64,000 nt of DNA from contig JANDJL010000014.1 of NCBI GenBank assembly GCA_024330965.1, forward strand, positions 1-64,000, read 5' to 3'. Every line of letters starts with the position of its first letter. The stretch's first letter is position 1. Below, piece by piece: positions 34,025 to 42,949 of this stretch. Both the position numbers and the translations under genes were made by a program. Source of the DNA: Nitrospira sp. (GTDB lineage Bacteria; Nitrospirota; Nitrospiria; Nitrospirales; Nitrospiraceae). The notes under the pieces are model-generated. The model had not been told where the DNA came from. It saw only the letters and a program-made list of their open reading frames with translations, and did no database searches.

Positions 34025-34984
34025 ATGGCACCCCCAACAGTATATGTCACCCGCTTACTGCCAGCCCCCATCATGGACAGTCTCCGCCAACGGTACCACC
34101 TGGTGGCGGAGCCTGGCGAAGATGACATCCCAACGCCCGACGATCTCCGTGCCGGCTTTGCTGAAGCTGACGCGGTCATCTGCATGCTCAGTGACACGAT
34201 CGACGCAGAACTCTTCAGTCATGCAAGAAAGCTCAAGATTGTTGCCAATTATGCCGTTGGATACAACAACATCGACCTCGCGGCCGCCAAAACTCGAGGC
34301 ATCGTCGTCACCAATACTCCCGATGTTCTCACCGACGCCACAGCCGATCTCGCCTGGGCACTCCTGCTGGCCGTAGCACGCCGCGTGGTAGAGGGAGATC
34401 ATCTGGTGCGGGTCGGCGCCTGGCGAGGCTGGGCCCCGACTCAACTGTTGGGAGCAGACATTGCCGGCAAGACGTTGGGCGTCATCGGGATGGGGAGGAT
34501 CGGCCAAGCTGTCGCCCAGCGGGCCCAGGGCTTTCGGATGAAGGTTCTGTACGCGAGTCGCCGGTCGGTCTCCCCTCCTTTCGGCCTTTCGTGGGAACAC
34601 TGCTCCATCGAGCAGGTCCTGGCCGAGGCCGACTTCGTCTCACTCCACGTCCCCTTGACCGAAGCGACACATCACATGATCGGCCCTCGTGAACTGAGTC
34701 TCATGAAACAGACGGCGATCCTCATCAACACCGCCCGCGGACCGGTCGTAGATGAAGAGGCGCTGGTATCGGCTCTCAAGGCCGGCACTATTGCTGGAGC
34801 TGGATTGGATGTTTACGAACGGGAGCCTGCCGTTCACCCTGATCTGATGAAGTTGCCAAACGTTGTGCTCCTGCCTCACTTGGGCTCGGCAACATGGGAG
34901 ACCCGTCTGCGGATGGGAAGAATTTGTCTCGACAATATCGAAGCGGTGCTGAACGGCCGCCCCGCCCCCAACCGGATCGTCTAG
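34025..34984 (+). CDS. D-2-hydroxyacid dehydrogenase (glyoxylate/hydroxypyruvate reductase-like)
   Basis: This is a 319-residue NAD(P)-dependent enzyme. The Rossmann motif is VIGMGRIGQAVAQRAQG. The catalytic residues are in NTARGPVVDEEAL (Arg), DVYEREPAVHP (Glu) and LLPHLGSAT (His). The N-terminal YAVGYNNIDLAAAKTRGIVV is typical of glyoxylate reductase and D-glycerate dehydrogenase. It reduces a 2-keto acid to the D-hydroxy acid or the reverse. With the nearby glycolate/lactate-type dehydrogenase it may take part in glyoxylate or glycerate metabolism, but that link is inference. Confidence 0.88.
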   Translation: MAPPTVYVTRLLPAPIMDSLRQRYHLVAEPGEDDIPTPDDLRAGFAEADAVICMLSDTIDAELFSHARKLKIVANYAVGYNNIDLAAAKTRGIVVTNTPDVLTDATADLAWALLLAVARRVVEGDHLVRVGAWRGWAPTQLLGADIAGKTLGVIGMGRIGQAVAQRAQGFRMKVLYASRRSVSPPFGLSWEHCSIEQVLAEADFVSLHVPLTEATHHMIGPRELSLMKQTAILINTARGPVVDEEALVSALKAGTIAGAGLDVYEREPAVHPDLMKLPNVVLLPHLGSATWETRLRMGRICLDNIEAVLNGRPAPNRIV

Positions 34985-35010
34985 TCTTCAGAGACACGGA
35001 TTCCACCAGA

Positions 35011-35042
35011 CAAGATTAGCCCTTTGCAAGATTAGCCCTTTG
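35011..35042. repeat. Perfect 16-bp tandem duplication
   Basis: CAAGATTAGCCCTTTG occurs twice without spacing (35011-35026 and 35027-35042). It lies between the convergent hydroxyacid dehydrogenase and TPR protein genes, just beyond both stop codons. Confidence 0.8.
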
Positions 35043-35054
35043 ATAGACAATGTG

Positions 35055-37007
35055 TTAGGCAGCCGGTAGGTGGTTCTCACCTGCAGAGGTGATCCTGCGC
35101 TTGAGCGCTGCCAACCGTTCCGGTACGTCGTGGAACGAGGCAATGGCTTCAAACGTGGTCGTCGCCTTCTCCCACTGGGCATCCGCTTCGTACAACAGTG
35201 CCAATTCATACCGAATGGCTTGTGCTTTGGTGCCCCGGCAACGAGAGTCGGCCAACAGGGTTTCAAGTTCTCGAATGGCTTCCGCTAATCGACCTTCTTC
35301 CTTGAAACACAGGGCCGTCATGAGGCAGGCATCAAGGTAGTACTTGGTCGCCTGACGCGACACAGTAAATTCTTCCCTTGCTTCCGGATAGAGCCCCATG
35401 TTTTTGTAGGCGATCCCCAGCAGGAAATGCGCTTCATAATCGGGAACGCTCGATGGAGAGGGCAACGGCGAAGCGGCCGGAGTGGGGTGTTCAGTCCTAT
35501 CACAGAGACCCCTGGGAGCGGTGAGAACGGTGTTTGTCGTGAAGTCGGTCCTTTCCGATTCATTCTTTGCGAAGAGATCCGATCGCGAACGTCGTGTCTC
35601 TTCGGCCGGACAGGCTCCGTTCACTCCCGCTCCACGGCTTTCTCCTCCTGATGAGGCCACTTGAACCGGAACGGAAGACGCTGGAACCGATTCAGACTGC
35701 AGCCCATCTGGTTTCTCTTCACTGACCGAGGATTTTTCGTTTTTTTCCGGCTTCTCTCCTAGAAGCCGGACTTCCCCATGACCGATCGCCGACTCTCCCT
35801 GGGCGGCCACGGAGTTCTGAGTCGGAACGGCCTCCCCTTGTATCTTCGCCGCAAGCCGCTCGACCAGCTCTGTATCCGGCGACAGCGATCTGACTTTTTC
35901 GAACAGTTCTTCGTGGTACCCCTCCATGCCCGGCTCGGGATGCGCCAGCAACAGCTCAATCGCCTTGGCATATTGCAGAGCCGCCGATGCGGGATCATGT
36001 TGCTCTTCGTACAATTCTCCATACAGTTCCAATAATGGCACGGAGTCGGGCTGCTGTGACAAAAACTCCGTAATAAGGGATTCCGCCAGACGGAAATCCT
36101 GCGCGCGCAAGGCTGCGCCGGCCAAAAAACGATATTCTCCCAGCGCCACTTGGAGATCCCCCCGTTGGAGATGAAGACGGGCCAGCAACTGGCAGACCTG
36201 TGGATTGCCCGGATCGCGCGAGAGCATTTGATTCAAAATGGCCTCGGCGCCGTCATATTGTCCTTCGTCCATCCTTCTGACGACCTCGGCCAGTTGGCCA
36301 AGCGGATCGGACGGTCGCAGCAGGACTTCCGTATCTTTCGACTGTTGCAACGTAATCAAACCAAATTTCCCGCCCTTGAAGCTCTCGAGGTATTGCGCCG
36401 CTTCGCTGTTCTGGGGATCGATATTGAGCACGGCCTGATAGGCCTCTTTTGCTTCTCCATGACGTCCCTGAGCGGAACGTTCCCGTGCCAATTGCAAATA
36501 CACTCTCGTCGCTTCCTCCTGTTGATTGTCTTGAAGACAGAGCTCGGCGATACACTGCTGGGCGTTCAAGTTCGACGGATCAAGCTTTACAATTTTCCGG
36601 TAGAGTGCCAGCGCTTCTTTCGGTTTTCGCGCCTTGAGGAAGTGCTTGGCAGCCGTGAGATAATCCTGCACGGCACTGCTAACCAGGCCACGTTCCGCAT
36701 TTAAATCTCCCAAATGCTGATGCACTTCGTATTTGGTCGGATCACACTTGAGGACCTTCTTATAGGCGGCGATCGCCTTGAGTGTGGCCCCTTCCTCTCT
36801 GAACGCTTCCGCTGCCTTGAGGAAGGAAGCAACCGCGTCGGCGATAGCGTTGTGCTTGAGGTGCAGATCTCCGATGGAATTATGAATGCTCCCGTCGTGC
36901 GGCGCTTCTGCGGCCAGCTTTTTCCATTCACCCACCGCATGCTCATACTGTCCACGCGACGCGAGCAGTTGGGCTTGTTGAAGCACTTTGCCGCGGTCCA
37001 ATGGCAA
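35055..37007 (-). CDS. Tetratricopeptide-repeat protein
   Basis: This protein of about 650 residues is made almost wholly of TPR helices. Repeats include YEHAVGEWKKLAAEAPHDGS, ATLKAIAAYKKVLKCDPTKY, EALALYRKIVKLDPSNLNAQ, and a C-terminal group after a long low-complexity linker (about residues 400-520, rich in Ser, Glu and Pro). No signal peptide or membrane segment is seen, so it is likely a cytosolic scaffold. The reading frame extends to 37037, but no ATG or GTG fits. A TTG at 37007, preceded by GGGAGG about 6 bases upstream, is the best start. Partners are unknown. Confidence 0.8.
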   Translation of the reverse strand: MPLDRGKVLQQAQLLASRGQYEHAVGEWKKLAAEAPHDGSIHNSIGDLHLKHNAIADAVASFLKAAEAFREEGATLKAIAAYKKVLKCDPTKYEVHQHLGDLNAERGLVSSAVQDYLTAAKHFLKARKPKEALALYRKIVKLDPSNLNAQQCIAELCLQDNQQEEATRVYLQLARERSAQGRHGEAKEAYQAVLNIDPQNSEAAQYLESFKGGKFGLITLQQSKDTEVLLRPSDPLGQLAEVVRRMDEGQYDGAEAILNQMLSRDPGNPQVCQLLARLHLQRGDLQVALGEYRFLAGAALRAQDFRLAESLITEFLSQQPDSVPLLELYGELYEEQHDPASAALQYAKAIELLLAHPEPGMEGYHEELFEKVRSLSPDTELVERLAAKIQGEAVPTQNSVAAQGESAIGHGEVRLLGEKPEKNEKSSVSEEKPDGLQSESVPASSVPVQVASSGGESRGAGVNGACPAEETRRSRSDLFAKNESERTDFTTNTVLTAPRGLCDRTEHPTPAASPLPSPSSVPDYEAHFLLGIAYKNMGLYPEAREEFTVSRQATKYYLDACLMTALCFKEEGRLAEAIRELETLLADSRCRGTKAQAIRYELALLYEADAQWEKATTTFEAIASFHDVPERLAALKRRITSAGENHLPAA

Positions 37008-37101
37008 GACGCACCTCCCCCTCAAGACTGTGAACACGCTAACAGTCCTAAGTGGTTTTGTCTAGAAAATGGGTAAAAACTGGATCGGGCGATCGAGCAG
37101 G

Positions 37102-37143
37102 CACGGTGGGCCCCTCTCCCGGAACGGAAGTGAGCCCACCGTG
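37102..37143 (-). terminator. Hairpin downstream of the cold-shock gene
   Basis: CACGGTGGGC (37102-37111) and GCCCACCGTG (37134-37143) are perfect 10-bp complements with a 22-base loop, beginning 20 bases after the stop of the cold-shock gene. No T-run follows on the minus strand, so an intrinsic terminator is possible but not certain. Confidence 0.5.
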
Positions 37144-37163
37144 GCAAGCGGGAAAACCGACCG

Positions 37164-37382
37164 TTAGGAGGAGGCGATGGCCGACCTCAAGACATTAGCC
37201 GCTTGAGGTCCCTTTGCGCCTTGCACGATATCAAACTCGACGTTTTCGCCTTCTTTTAAGGTTTTGAATCCTTCTCCCTGCAAGGCCGAATAGTGGACAA
37301 ACACATCTTCTCCGCTCTCAAGACGGATGAACCCAAATCCTTTCCGATCGTTGAACCACTTCACCGTTCCTTTCGTCTTCAC
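37164..37382 (-). CDS. Cold-shock protein, CspA family
   Basis: This 72-residue single cold-shock domain has both RNA-binding motifs: RNP1 KGFGFI and RNP2 VFVHYSA. The start [19 protein letters not shown] and the end GPQAANVL are typical. It is a single-stranded nucleic-acid chaperone in the cytosol. The upstream 330-bp gap (37383-37710) can hold a long 5' leader, as is common for csp genes, but no conserved cold box was identified. Confidence 0.95.
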   Translation of the reverse strand: MKTKGTVKWFNDRKGFGFIRLESGEDVFVHYSALQGEGFKTLKEGENVEFDIVQGAKGPQAANVLRSAIASS

Positions 37383-37710
37383 GAAACGCCTCCTTTCCTT
37401 TAAGTATCCTCGGACACAGCCACACTCCCTGCCATAAGACCCTGTATGTGGAGAGAAAACAGAGGAGAGATGCTGACCTGGCCGGAAAGATCGACGGGCA
37501 CCTGCCTACGCCTTGCATTGATGACGGAGCCCCATCTTGGGAGAAAAGTCGCGGTGCGGTGTAACATAGGGGATCATTCCTGTCAAGTAATTCTTTGGCC
37601 GATCTGATATTTCCACAATATTTACAAGGAGACGGATGTCACCTTATAGTGTTTTTCGAGGTTCGTCGTGACCCAATCCTAATCGTCCAAGCGCCTGTGC
37701 TGATAATCCT
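37383..37710. other. Divergent gap: csp leader and lptFG promoter region
   Basis: This 328-bp gap lies between the minus-strand cold-shock gene and the plus-strand lptF. The part near lptF (37570-37660) is AT-rich, with TATTTCCACAATATTTACAA, and may hold the lptF promoter. A candidate ribosome site CGCCTCCTTTCC (read on the minus strand) precedes the csp start. No gene is visible. Confidence 0.4.
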
Positions 37711-38802
37711 GTGATCCTGCGAACTCTGCTTGATCGTTATATTTTTACCGAACTGCTCATCCCGTTTGGCTTGAGTCTGGGAGCGCTCTGTTTTGTCATG
37801 TTAACCCGTGAGTTGTTGCGCTTGGTCGAGTTGCTGGTCTCGAAAGGAGTCGGGATTTGGGCGGTTCTGAAAGTCATCGCCGTGCTCTTGCCGTCCGGCC
37901 TGGTCTTGACACTGCCGATCGCGGGCTTGATCGCATCGATTACCGCCTTCGGCCGATTATCGTACGACAAAGAACTCGTTGCGATGCGGGCCGCGGGGCT
38001 CAGTCTTTTTCGTTTATCACAGCCCGTCGTCCTTTTTGCCGTGGCTGTTTTCGGCCTGACACTCTTTCTCTCGCAATGGGGGCAGCCTTGGAGTTCGCTC
38101 AATCTCAAGAAAGTGGCGCTGAATCTCCTCAAAGACCAGCTCGTGCTGGCCCTGGAACGGGGAACCTTCAACGAACCAATTCCGCACATGGTCATCTACG
38201 TGCCGGACTCTACCGACGGTGGACCTCGGAGCGGGATTTTCGTGTCGGACGCCCGATCTCCCAAGGACCCTCGTATTATCGTCGCAGAGGACTACCACGT
38301 GTTCCTGGATCAGGAGAACAACCAAGTGGCCCTTCGCTTGGTCAACGGCGTCATTCACAGCCGTCCGGATCGAGTCGATCAATATCGCCTCGTCTCTTTC
38401 ACCCATTACGACATCAAACTGAGTCTGGCTCACAGCGCCTATTCCGCAGCCGAAGAGCGACCGACCTACGAGCAAATTATGACCATGATCCGTGAAGGGG
38501 GGACCAAGGATTCCACCGGCTTACGGCGCCTGATGGAGTACTACAAAGACCTGGCTTTCCCGGCCGCTTCGTTGGTGTTCTGCCTGCTCGGAGTGCCGCT
38601 TGGCATCGTTTCAAAACGATCGGGGCGCATCGGCGGATTCGCCGTCGGGGTGGTGGTCATCGTCGTGTTCTATCTGTTCAACATCGCCTTTGACTTTTTG
38701 GTCACCACGATGGTCATCAGCCCGTTCGCCGGCGCCTGGGGGCCCACCCTGATTTTTTTGCTGGCGACGATCCTTCTGTTTCTCCGGATGAGCCGACAAT
38801 GA
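37711..38802 (+). CDS. lptF: LPS export permease LptF
   Basis: This 363-residue YjgP/YjgQ-family permease begins DRYIFTELLIPFGLSLGALC. It has three N-terminal membrane segments (with LLPSGLVLTLPIAGLIASIT), a periplasmic beta-jellyroll over about residues 130-250, and three C-terminal segments with the family hallmark LAFPAASLVFCLLGVPLGI. LptF pairs with LptG in the LptB2FGC complex, which pulls LPS from the inner membrane. The start is a GTG without an obvious ribosome site. The stop overlaps the lptG start by 4 bp, so the pair is co-translated. LptF versus LptG is assigned by order only. Confidence 0.88.
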   Translation: MILRTLLDRYIFTELLIPFGLSLGALCFVMLTRELLRLVELLVSKGVGIWAVLKVIAVLLPSGLVLTLPIAGLIASITAFGRLSYDKELVAMRAAGLSLFRLSQPVVLFAVAVFGLTLFLSQWGQPWSSLNLKKVALNLLKDQLVLALERGTFNEPIPHMVIYVPDSTDGGPRSGIFVSDARSPKDPRIIVAEDYHVFLDQENNQVALRLVNGVIHSRPDRVDQYRLVSFTHYDIKLSLAHSAYSAAEERPTYEQIMTMIREGGTKDSTGLRRLMEYYKDLAFPAASLVFCLLGVPLGIVSKRSGRIGGFAVGVVVIVVFYLFNIAFDFLVTTMVISPFAGAWGPTLIFLLATILLFLRMSRQ

Positions 38803-39890
38803 CGATTCTCTTTCGATACGTGCTGCGAGAACACGTCAAAATCTTCCTCATGTGTTTTTCGGGACTGCTGGCCGTGTATATGGTGATCGACTTTTTCGAA
38901 AAAATCCGCCGCTTCCTCCGCTACGATTCCGGAGTGGCGCCATTGGTCATGTATTTCGCGCTCAAGATCCCGGCCATCTCGCTCCAAATCGCACCGTTCG
39001 CCGTGTTGGTCGCTACGCTGTTGACGATCGGTCTCCTCGCACGAAGCAATGAAATCACCGCGCTCCGGAGTTGCGGTGTCAGTCTGCTCTGGATAACCTC
39101 GCCGTTTCTCCTGTTCGCCGTTTTTCTCTCGCTCATCCTCCTGGCGTTTAGTTCCACGATCGTCCCGCTTGCATCCGAAAAGGCCGAAGAGATCCGTCTA
39201 ATCCGCATCGAGAAAAGGCCGACTCCGTTGACGGTTCAAGCGACCCAGCCTTGGGTTCGTATCGGATCCGACACCCTGATGTCGATCAACACGGTCGACG
39301 TCGGCGGCCGTACACTTCGAGGAGTCCGGCTCTTTCATTTCGATCGAACGTTTCATCTCGACCGGATCATCGAAGCATCCGAGGCCCGGTTCACCGGAGA
39401 AGGATGGATTCTGCACGATGGAGTCCGCCGTCAGTTCGGACCGAACAACGCCGTGGACCTCGCTGCCTTTACGGAACAACCGGTCACAATCCCCCTTATT
39501 CCCGATGACTTCGCCACCTCGCTGACGGGCAACTCCGACTCGATGACGTTTCAACAGATCCGCGACTATGTCGCCAGATTCCAGCCGGAAGGCGTCTCGG
39601 TCGCTCGCTTGCTGACGGATTATTACGGCCGGATGGCGTTCCCCGTGGTGACGGTCGTTATGGTTCTGATTGGCATCGCGCTGGGGTTGCGCCGAAGCGG
39701 CGTTCGCGGGGGCGGCATGGCCGCCGGAATCGGCCAAGCCTTTGTAGTCGGATTCTGTTATTGGACGACTCAATCCATCGCCGTCGCCCTGGGACGCGGA
39801 GGCGCGCTGACGCCGCTGCTCGCCGGTTGGCTGGCAAACATCTTGTTCATCAGCTTCGGACTCTATCTCCTGCTCAAGGTCCGTCATTGA
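38799..39890 (+). CDS. lptG: LPS export permease LptG
   Basis: This 363-residue second permease of the pair has the same layout: first segment YVLREHVKIFLMCFSGLLAV, the loop LKIPAISLQIAPFAVLVATL, a periplasmic jellyroll, and the C-terminal YGRMAFPVVTVVMVLIGIALG. The motif IDFFEKIRRFLRY after the first segment is typical of LptG. Its ATG overlaps the lptF stop (ATGA). The protein links LptB ATP hydrolysis to LPS entry into the periplasmic bridge. The partners lptB, lptC and lptA are not in the window. Confidence 0.88.
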   Translation: MTILFRYVLREHVKIFLMCFSGLLAVYMVIDFFEKIRRFLRYDSGVAPLVMYFALKIPAISLQIAPFAVLVATLLTIGLLARSNEITALRSCGVSLLWITSPFLLFAVFLSLILLAFSSTIVPLASEKAEEIRLIRIEKRPTPLTVQATQPWVRIGSDTLMSINTVDVGGRTLRGVRLFHFDRTFHLDRIIEASEARFTGEGWILHDGVRRQFGPNNAVDLAAFTEQPVTIPLIPDDFATSLTGNSDSMTFQQIRDYVARFQPEGVSVARLLTDYYGRMAFPVVTVVMVLIGIALGLRRSGVRGGGMAAGIGQAFVVGFCYWTTQSIAVALGRGGALTPLLAGWLANILFISFGLYLLLKVRH

Positions 39891-39963
39891 GCGATCGCCA
39901 ATCTCTAGTTGACTGCTTTCCATTCTTCCGGTAAGTAAAGAGCGGCAGGAAGGAGATCGTCGC

Positions 39964-41226
39964 ATGAAGTCGCGCGTCGTGATTACAGGGTTGGGGGTGG
40001 TATCGTCTATCGGCATCGGCGTCAGCGAATTTTGGAAAACCGCTTTGACTGGTCGCTCGGGCGTGTCCGCCATTTCCCCTTCCTCACTTGCCCCTTTCCC
40101 TTTCACCGAATATCGATCGCGAGTGGCCGGTCAGGTTCAGAATTTTTCACCGGAACAATATCTCCCCCCCAACCAAGGAAATCGGGTTGACCGATACGCC
40201 CAATTCGCCCTCGTGGCTGCCAAAGAGGCTCTTGCCGACGCCCATCTGGTCATGGCAAAGGAGCAACCACACCGTGTCGGAGTCATCGTTGGAGCCGGCA
40301 TGGGCGGGATGGTGATGGGAGAGCGGGAAATCACCCAACTGTTCAAAACACAAAAGCCCAATCGCGTTCATCCGAATTTCATTCCGACCATTACGCTCAA
40401 TTCCGCCTCGGGCATCGTGGCGATGGCTCACGGAGCAAAAGGGCCGAATCTCACCATCTCAACGGCGTGCTCGTCCAGCGCCCATGCGCTGGGGCAGGCG
40501 TTGCACTGCATTCGAACCGGCCAGGCCGACGTGGTGATCGCCGTCGGCGCGGACGCCAGCATCACTCCGCTGGTCTTTGCCGGCTTTTGTTCCTTACGCG
40601 CCTTGTCCAGCGAATTCAACGATACGCCGGAACGGGCCTCACGTCCGTTTGACAGGCGCCGAGACGGATTCGTGATGGGAGAGGGAGCCGGTGCCCTGAT
40701 CGTGGAGTCGTTGGCACACGCTCGGAAACGAAAGGCGAGGATTTACGCCGAGCTTGCTGGCTACGCCGCCACCAGCGAAGCCTATCACATGGTCATTCCT
40801 CGAGAGGATGGCGAAGAAGTGGCCGTAACCATGAAACTGGCCTTGGACTCGGCAGGCCTGACTCCGACTGATGTGGATTATATCAATGCGCATGCGACCT
40901 CGACGGCCATCGGCGACGTTGTCGAGGTGAAGGCCATCAAGCGGCTGTTCAAGAACCGGGCGGATAAGATCGCCGTCAACGCTACGAAGTCGCTCATTGG
41001 CCATACCCTGGGGGCCGCTGGTGCGCTCGGCGCCATCGCTTCGGTGCTGGCCATTCACACCGGACAGATCCATCCCACAGCCAACTATGATGATCCTGAT
41101 CCGGCCTGCCGTCTGGAGGGCATCAGCCGATTACCGCAAGAACGAAAAATCAGAGCCGCTCTCGTGAATTCGTTCGGGTTCGGAAGCAACAATGCCACGA
41201 TCGTTCTGAAAAAGTTCGTCGCATGA
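39964..41226 (+). CDS. Beta-ketoacyl-ACP synthase II-type ketosynthase
   Basis: This 420-residue thiolase-fold enzyme has the full KASII triad: catalytic Cys in STACSSSAHALGQAL, and two His in NAHATSTAIGD and SLIGHTLGAAGALG. MKSRVVITGLGVVSSIGIGV opens the protein as in FabF. AAGGAGA sits about 8 bases before the ATG. It would extend an acyl-ACP with malonyl-ACP by decarboxylation. Because it is followed by an ACP gene and lpxD and preceded by lptFG, it may serve a lipid A-specific chain rather than bulk fatty acids. That role is inference; it could also be the main FabF of the cell. Confidence 0.88.
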   Translation: MKSRVVITGLGVVSSIGIGVSEFWKTALTGRSGVSAISPSSLAPFPFTEYRSRVAGQVQNFSPEQYLPPNQGNRVDRYAQFALVAAKEALADAHLVMAKEQPHRVGVIVGAGMGGMVMGEREITQLFKTQKPNRVHPNFIPTITLNSASGIVAMAHGAKGPNLTISTACSSSAHALGQALHCIRTGQADVVIAVGADASITPLVFAGFCSLRALSSEFNDTPERASRPFDRRRDGFVMGEGAGALIVESLAHARKRKARIYAELAGYAATSEAYHMVIPREDGEEVAVTMKLALDSAGLTPTDVDYINAHATSTAIGDVVEVKAIKRLFKNRADKIAVNATKSLIGHTLGAAGALGAIASVLAIHTGQIHPTANYDDPDPACRLEGISRLPQERKIRAALVNSFGFGSNNATIVLKKFVA

Positions 41227-41406
41227 GAGACGGGCCTTCTTTTTCACATACCGAATACAGTCTTCTTGCCGTGAGTCGTGGAGGCGTCGGTTCACACCAA
41301 TGTCCGCCTGGAGACCGGAGGGGGACCGAAAATTAATGATCGATTATGCGCGTATCCCGCAATCAACTGCCGGGATCTTCACTTCCATAATGAAGGAGCA
41401 TCCATA

Positions 41407-41838
41407 ATGACCGAACTTGAGGTAACCTCTCAGATCATTCAGGCGCTTGCCACTTATCTGAAGCGAGACCCCTCCACTATTACCGAATCCCATCATCTCC
41501 GAGACGATCTCGGGCTCGATTCCGTAGCCATCATCGAGTTGCTCTTTGAGATCGAAGATCGATTTAAGATTCAAATTCCCGATCAAGACCTCCCTGGCTT
41601 GAGCACCGTAGGGTCCGTCGCCACCTACGTGCATCAACGGCTTACGACCGGCCAAACTTCGCCTTCCGCCGAAATAAAACCAGCCCCCGCTTCCAAGAAA
41701 CCGACTGGTGCAGGAGGAAAACGGTCGGTGATCACCTCCAAGAAACCGGCCGCCGCCGGTCGAAAGCCGGCGACCGCTCTTAAAAAGCGGGCTGCCGCCC
41801 CCAAGAAGGTCACCGCCGCAAAGGATAAGAAAAGGTAA
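41407..41838 (+). CDS. Acyl carrier protein with Lys/Ala-rich C-terminal tail
   Basis: This 143-residue protein has two parts. Residues 1-80 are a normal acyl carrier protein with the phosphopantetheine Ser39 in the motif [11 protein letters not shown]. Residues about 85-143 form a tail made of repeats of KKP, AAA and GRK type, such as [20 protein letters not shown], reminiscent of histone H1 tails. Typical ACPs end near residue 80 and are acidic; this tail is strongly basic. AAGGAG lies about 10 bases before the ATG at 41407; the frame is open upstream to 41278 without ACP character. The lpxD gene follows after 7 bp. The tail might bind DNA, membrane phosphates or an acidic partner. Confidence 0.88.
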   Translation: MTELEVTSQIIQALATYLKRDPSTITESHHLRDDLGLDSVAIIELLFEIEDRFKIQIPDQDLPGLSTVGSVATYVHQRLTTGQTSPSAEIKPAPASKKPTGAGGKRSVITSKKPAAAGRKPATALKKRAAAPKKVTAAKDKKR

Positions 41839-41845
41839 ACGCCCT

Positions 41846-42949
41846 ATGGCTCTTCCCCGGCTGTCAACACCCATCTCCCTTGCCGATATCCGCCAGGTCG
41901 TTGGAGGCACAATCCACGGTGACGAGGGAACGCAGATTTTTGAGCTTGCAAGCCTCGGTGATGCGACTCCTGAATCGTTATCGTTTATCGCCAGCGAAAA
42001 AGCGTTGAAGTCGACGCCGGAGGTTCGCGCGGCGGCCTTGCTCGTCCATCGTCACCTGCCTGATCTTGCCATTCCTCAAATCGTCGTCCCTCACCCCTTG
42101 ATGGCCTTTGGTCAGGTCGCGCAGCGGTTCTTTGTTCGCCCCACTCCGCCTCGTGGTATTTCCCCAGACCTTGTTCGAGGGATCGACGTCACCATTGGAC
42201 CGGACGCCTCTATTTGGCCGTTTGTCACCCTGGGAGACCGCGTCACCATCGGTGCGCGCGTGACCCTCTACCCCGGCGTGTTTGTGGGGTCGGACTCGAC
42301 AATCGGAGACGACACCGTCTTGTATCCCAATGTCGTGGTGAGGGAGGGATGTTCCATCGGATCACGTGTGATCATTCACAGCGGAACCGTCATCGGCGCC
42401 GACGGCTTCGGTTACGTGCAGCATCAGGGACGCCATCATAAGATCCCGCAACTCGGAGGCGTCGTCATCGAAGACGACGTCGAGCTGGGCGCCAACGTGA
42501 CGGTTGATCGGGCCACACTTGGGGTCACCCGCATCAGGCAAGGCACCAAAGTCGACAACCTGGTACAGATCGCCCACAACGTCACGGTAGGTGAACACTC
42601 CATCATCGTGGCACAGGTTGGAATCGCCGGAAGCACGACGATCGGGCACCACGTGATGATCGGGGGGCAGGCCGGTCTCTCGGACCACATTCAGATCGGT
42701 GATTACGTAATGATCGCCGCCAAGGCCGGAGTGAATCGGGACGTCGAGTCAAATCAGGTCGTGGGAGGCATACCGGCTTTGCCGCGCGAACGAGCCTTGC
42801 AGGTCCAAAAGGTCTTTTCTCACTTGCCGGAGCTGCACCAGCTTGTCAAAACCTTGGAGCAACGGGTCGCCAACCTAGAATCGAAGAAATCCTCAACACC
42901 GGCCAAACGTGGGGCAGCACGAGCCACGAACACTCGGCCTCTACGTTGA
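41846..42949 (+). CDS. lpxD: UDP-3-O-acyl-glucosamine N-acyltransferase LpxD
   Basis: This 367-residue protein has the LpxD layout: an N-terminal uridine-binding domain ([28 protein letters not shown]), a left-handed beta-helix of hexapeptide repeats ([30 protein letters not shown]), the catalytic His region [20 protein letters not shown], and a C-terminal helix. It adds the second, N-linked hydroxyacyl chain of lipid A using acyl-ACP as donor, in the cytosol. The last 25 residues are Lys/Ala-rich ([16 protein letters not shown]), a shorter version of the ACP tail next door. The gene directly follows the ACP gene, which would supply its donor. Confidence 0.92.
   Translation: MALPRLSTPISLADIRQVVGGTIHGDEGTQIFELASLGDATPESLSFIASEKALKSTPEVRAAALLVHRHLPDLAIPQIVVPHPLMAFGQVAQRFFVRPTPPRGISPDLVRGIDVTIGPDASIWPFVTLGDRVTIGARVTLYPGVFVGSDSTIGDDTVLYPNVVVREGCSIGSRVIIHSGTVIGADGFGYVQHQGRHHKIPQLGGVVIEDDVELGANVTVDRATLGVTRIRQGTKVDNLVQIAHNVTVGEHSIIVAQVGIAGSTTIGHHVMIGGQAGLSDHIQIGDYVMIAAKAGVNRDVESNQVVGGIPALPRERALQVQKVFSHLPELHQLVKTLEQRVANLESKKSSTPAKRGAARATNTRPLR

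Noticed and set aside
39198..40106. Minus-strand open frame (302 codons)
   Set aside because: Antisense to lptG and the ketosynthase start; both sense genes have clear family motifs.
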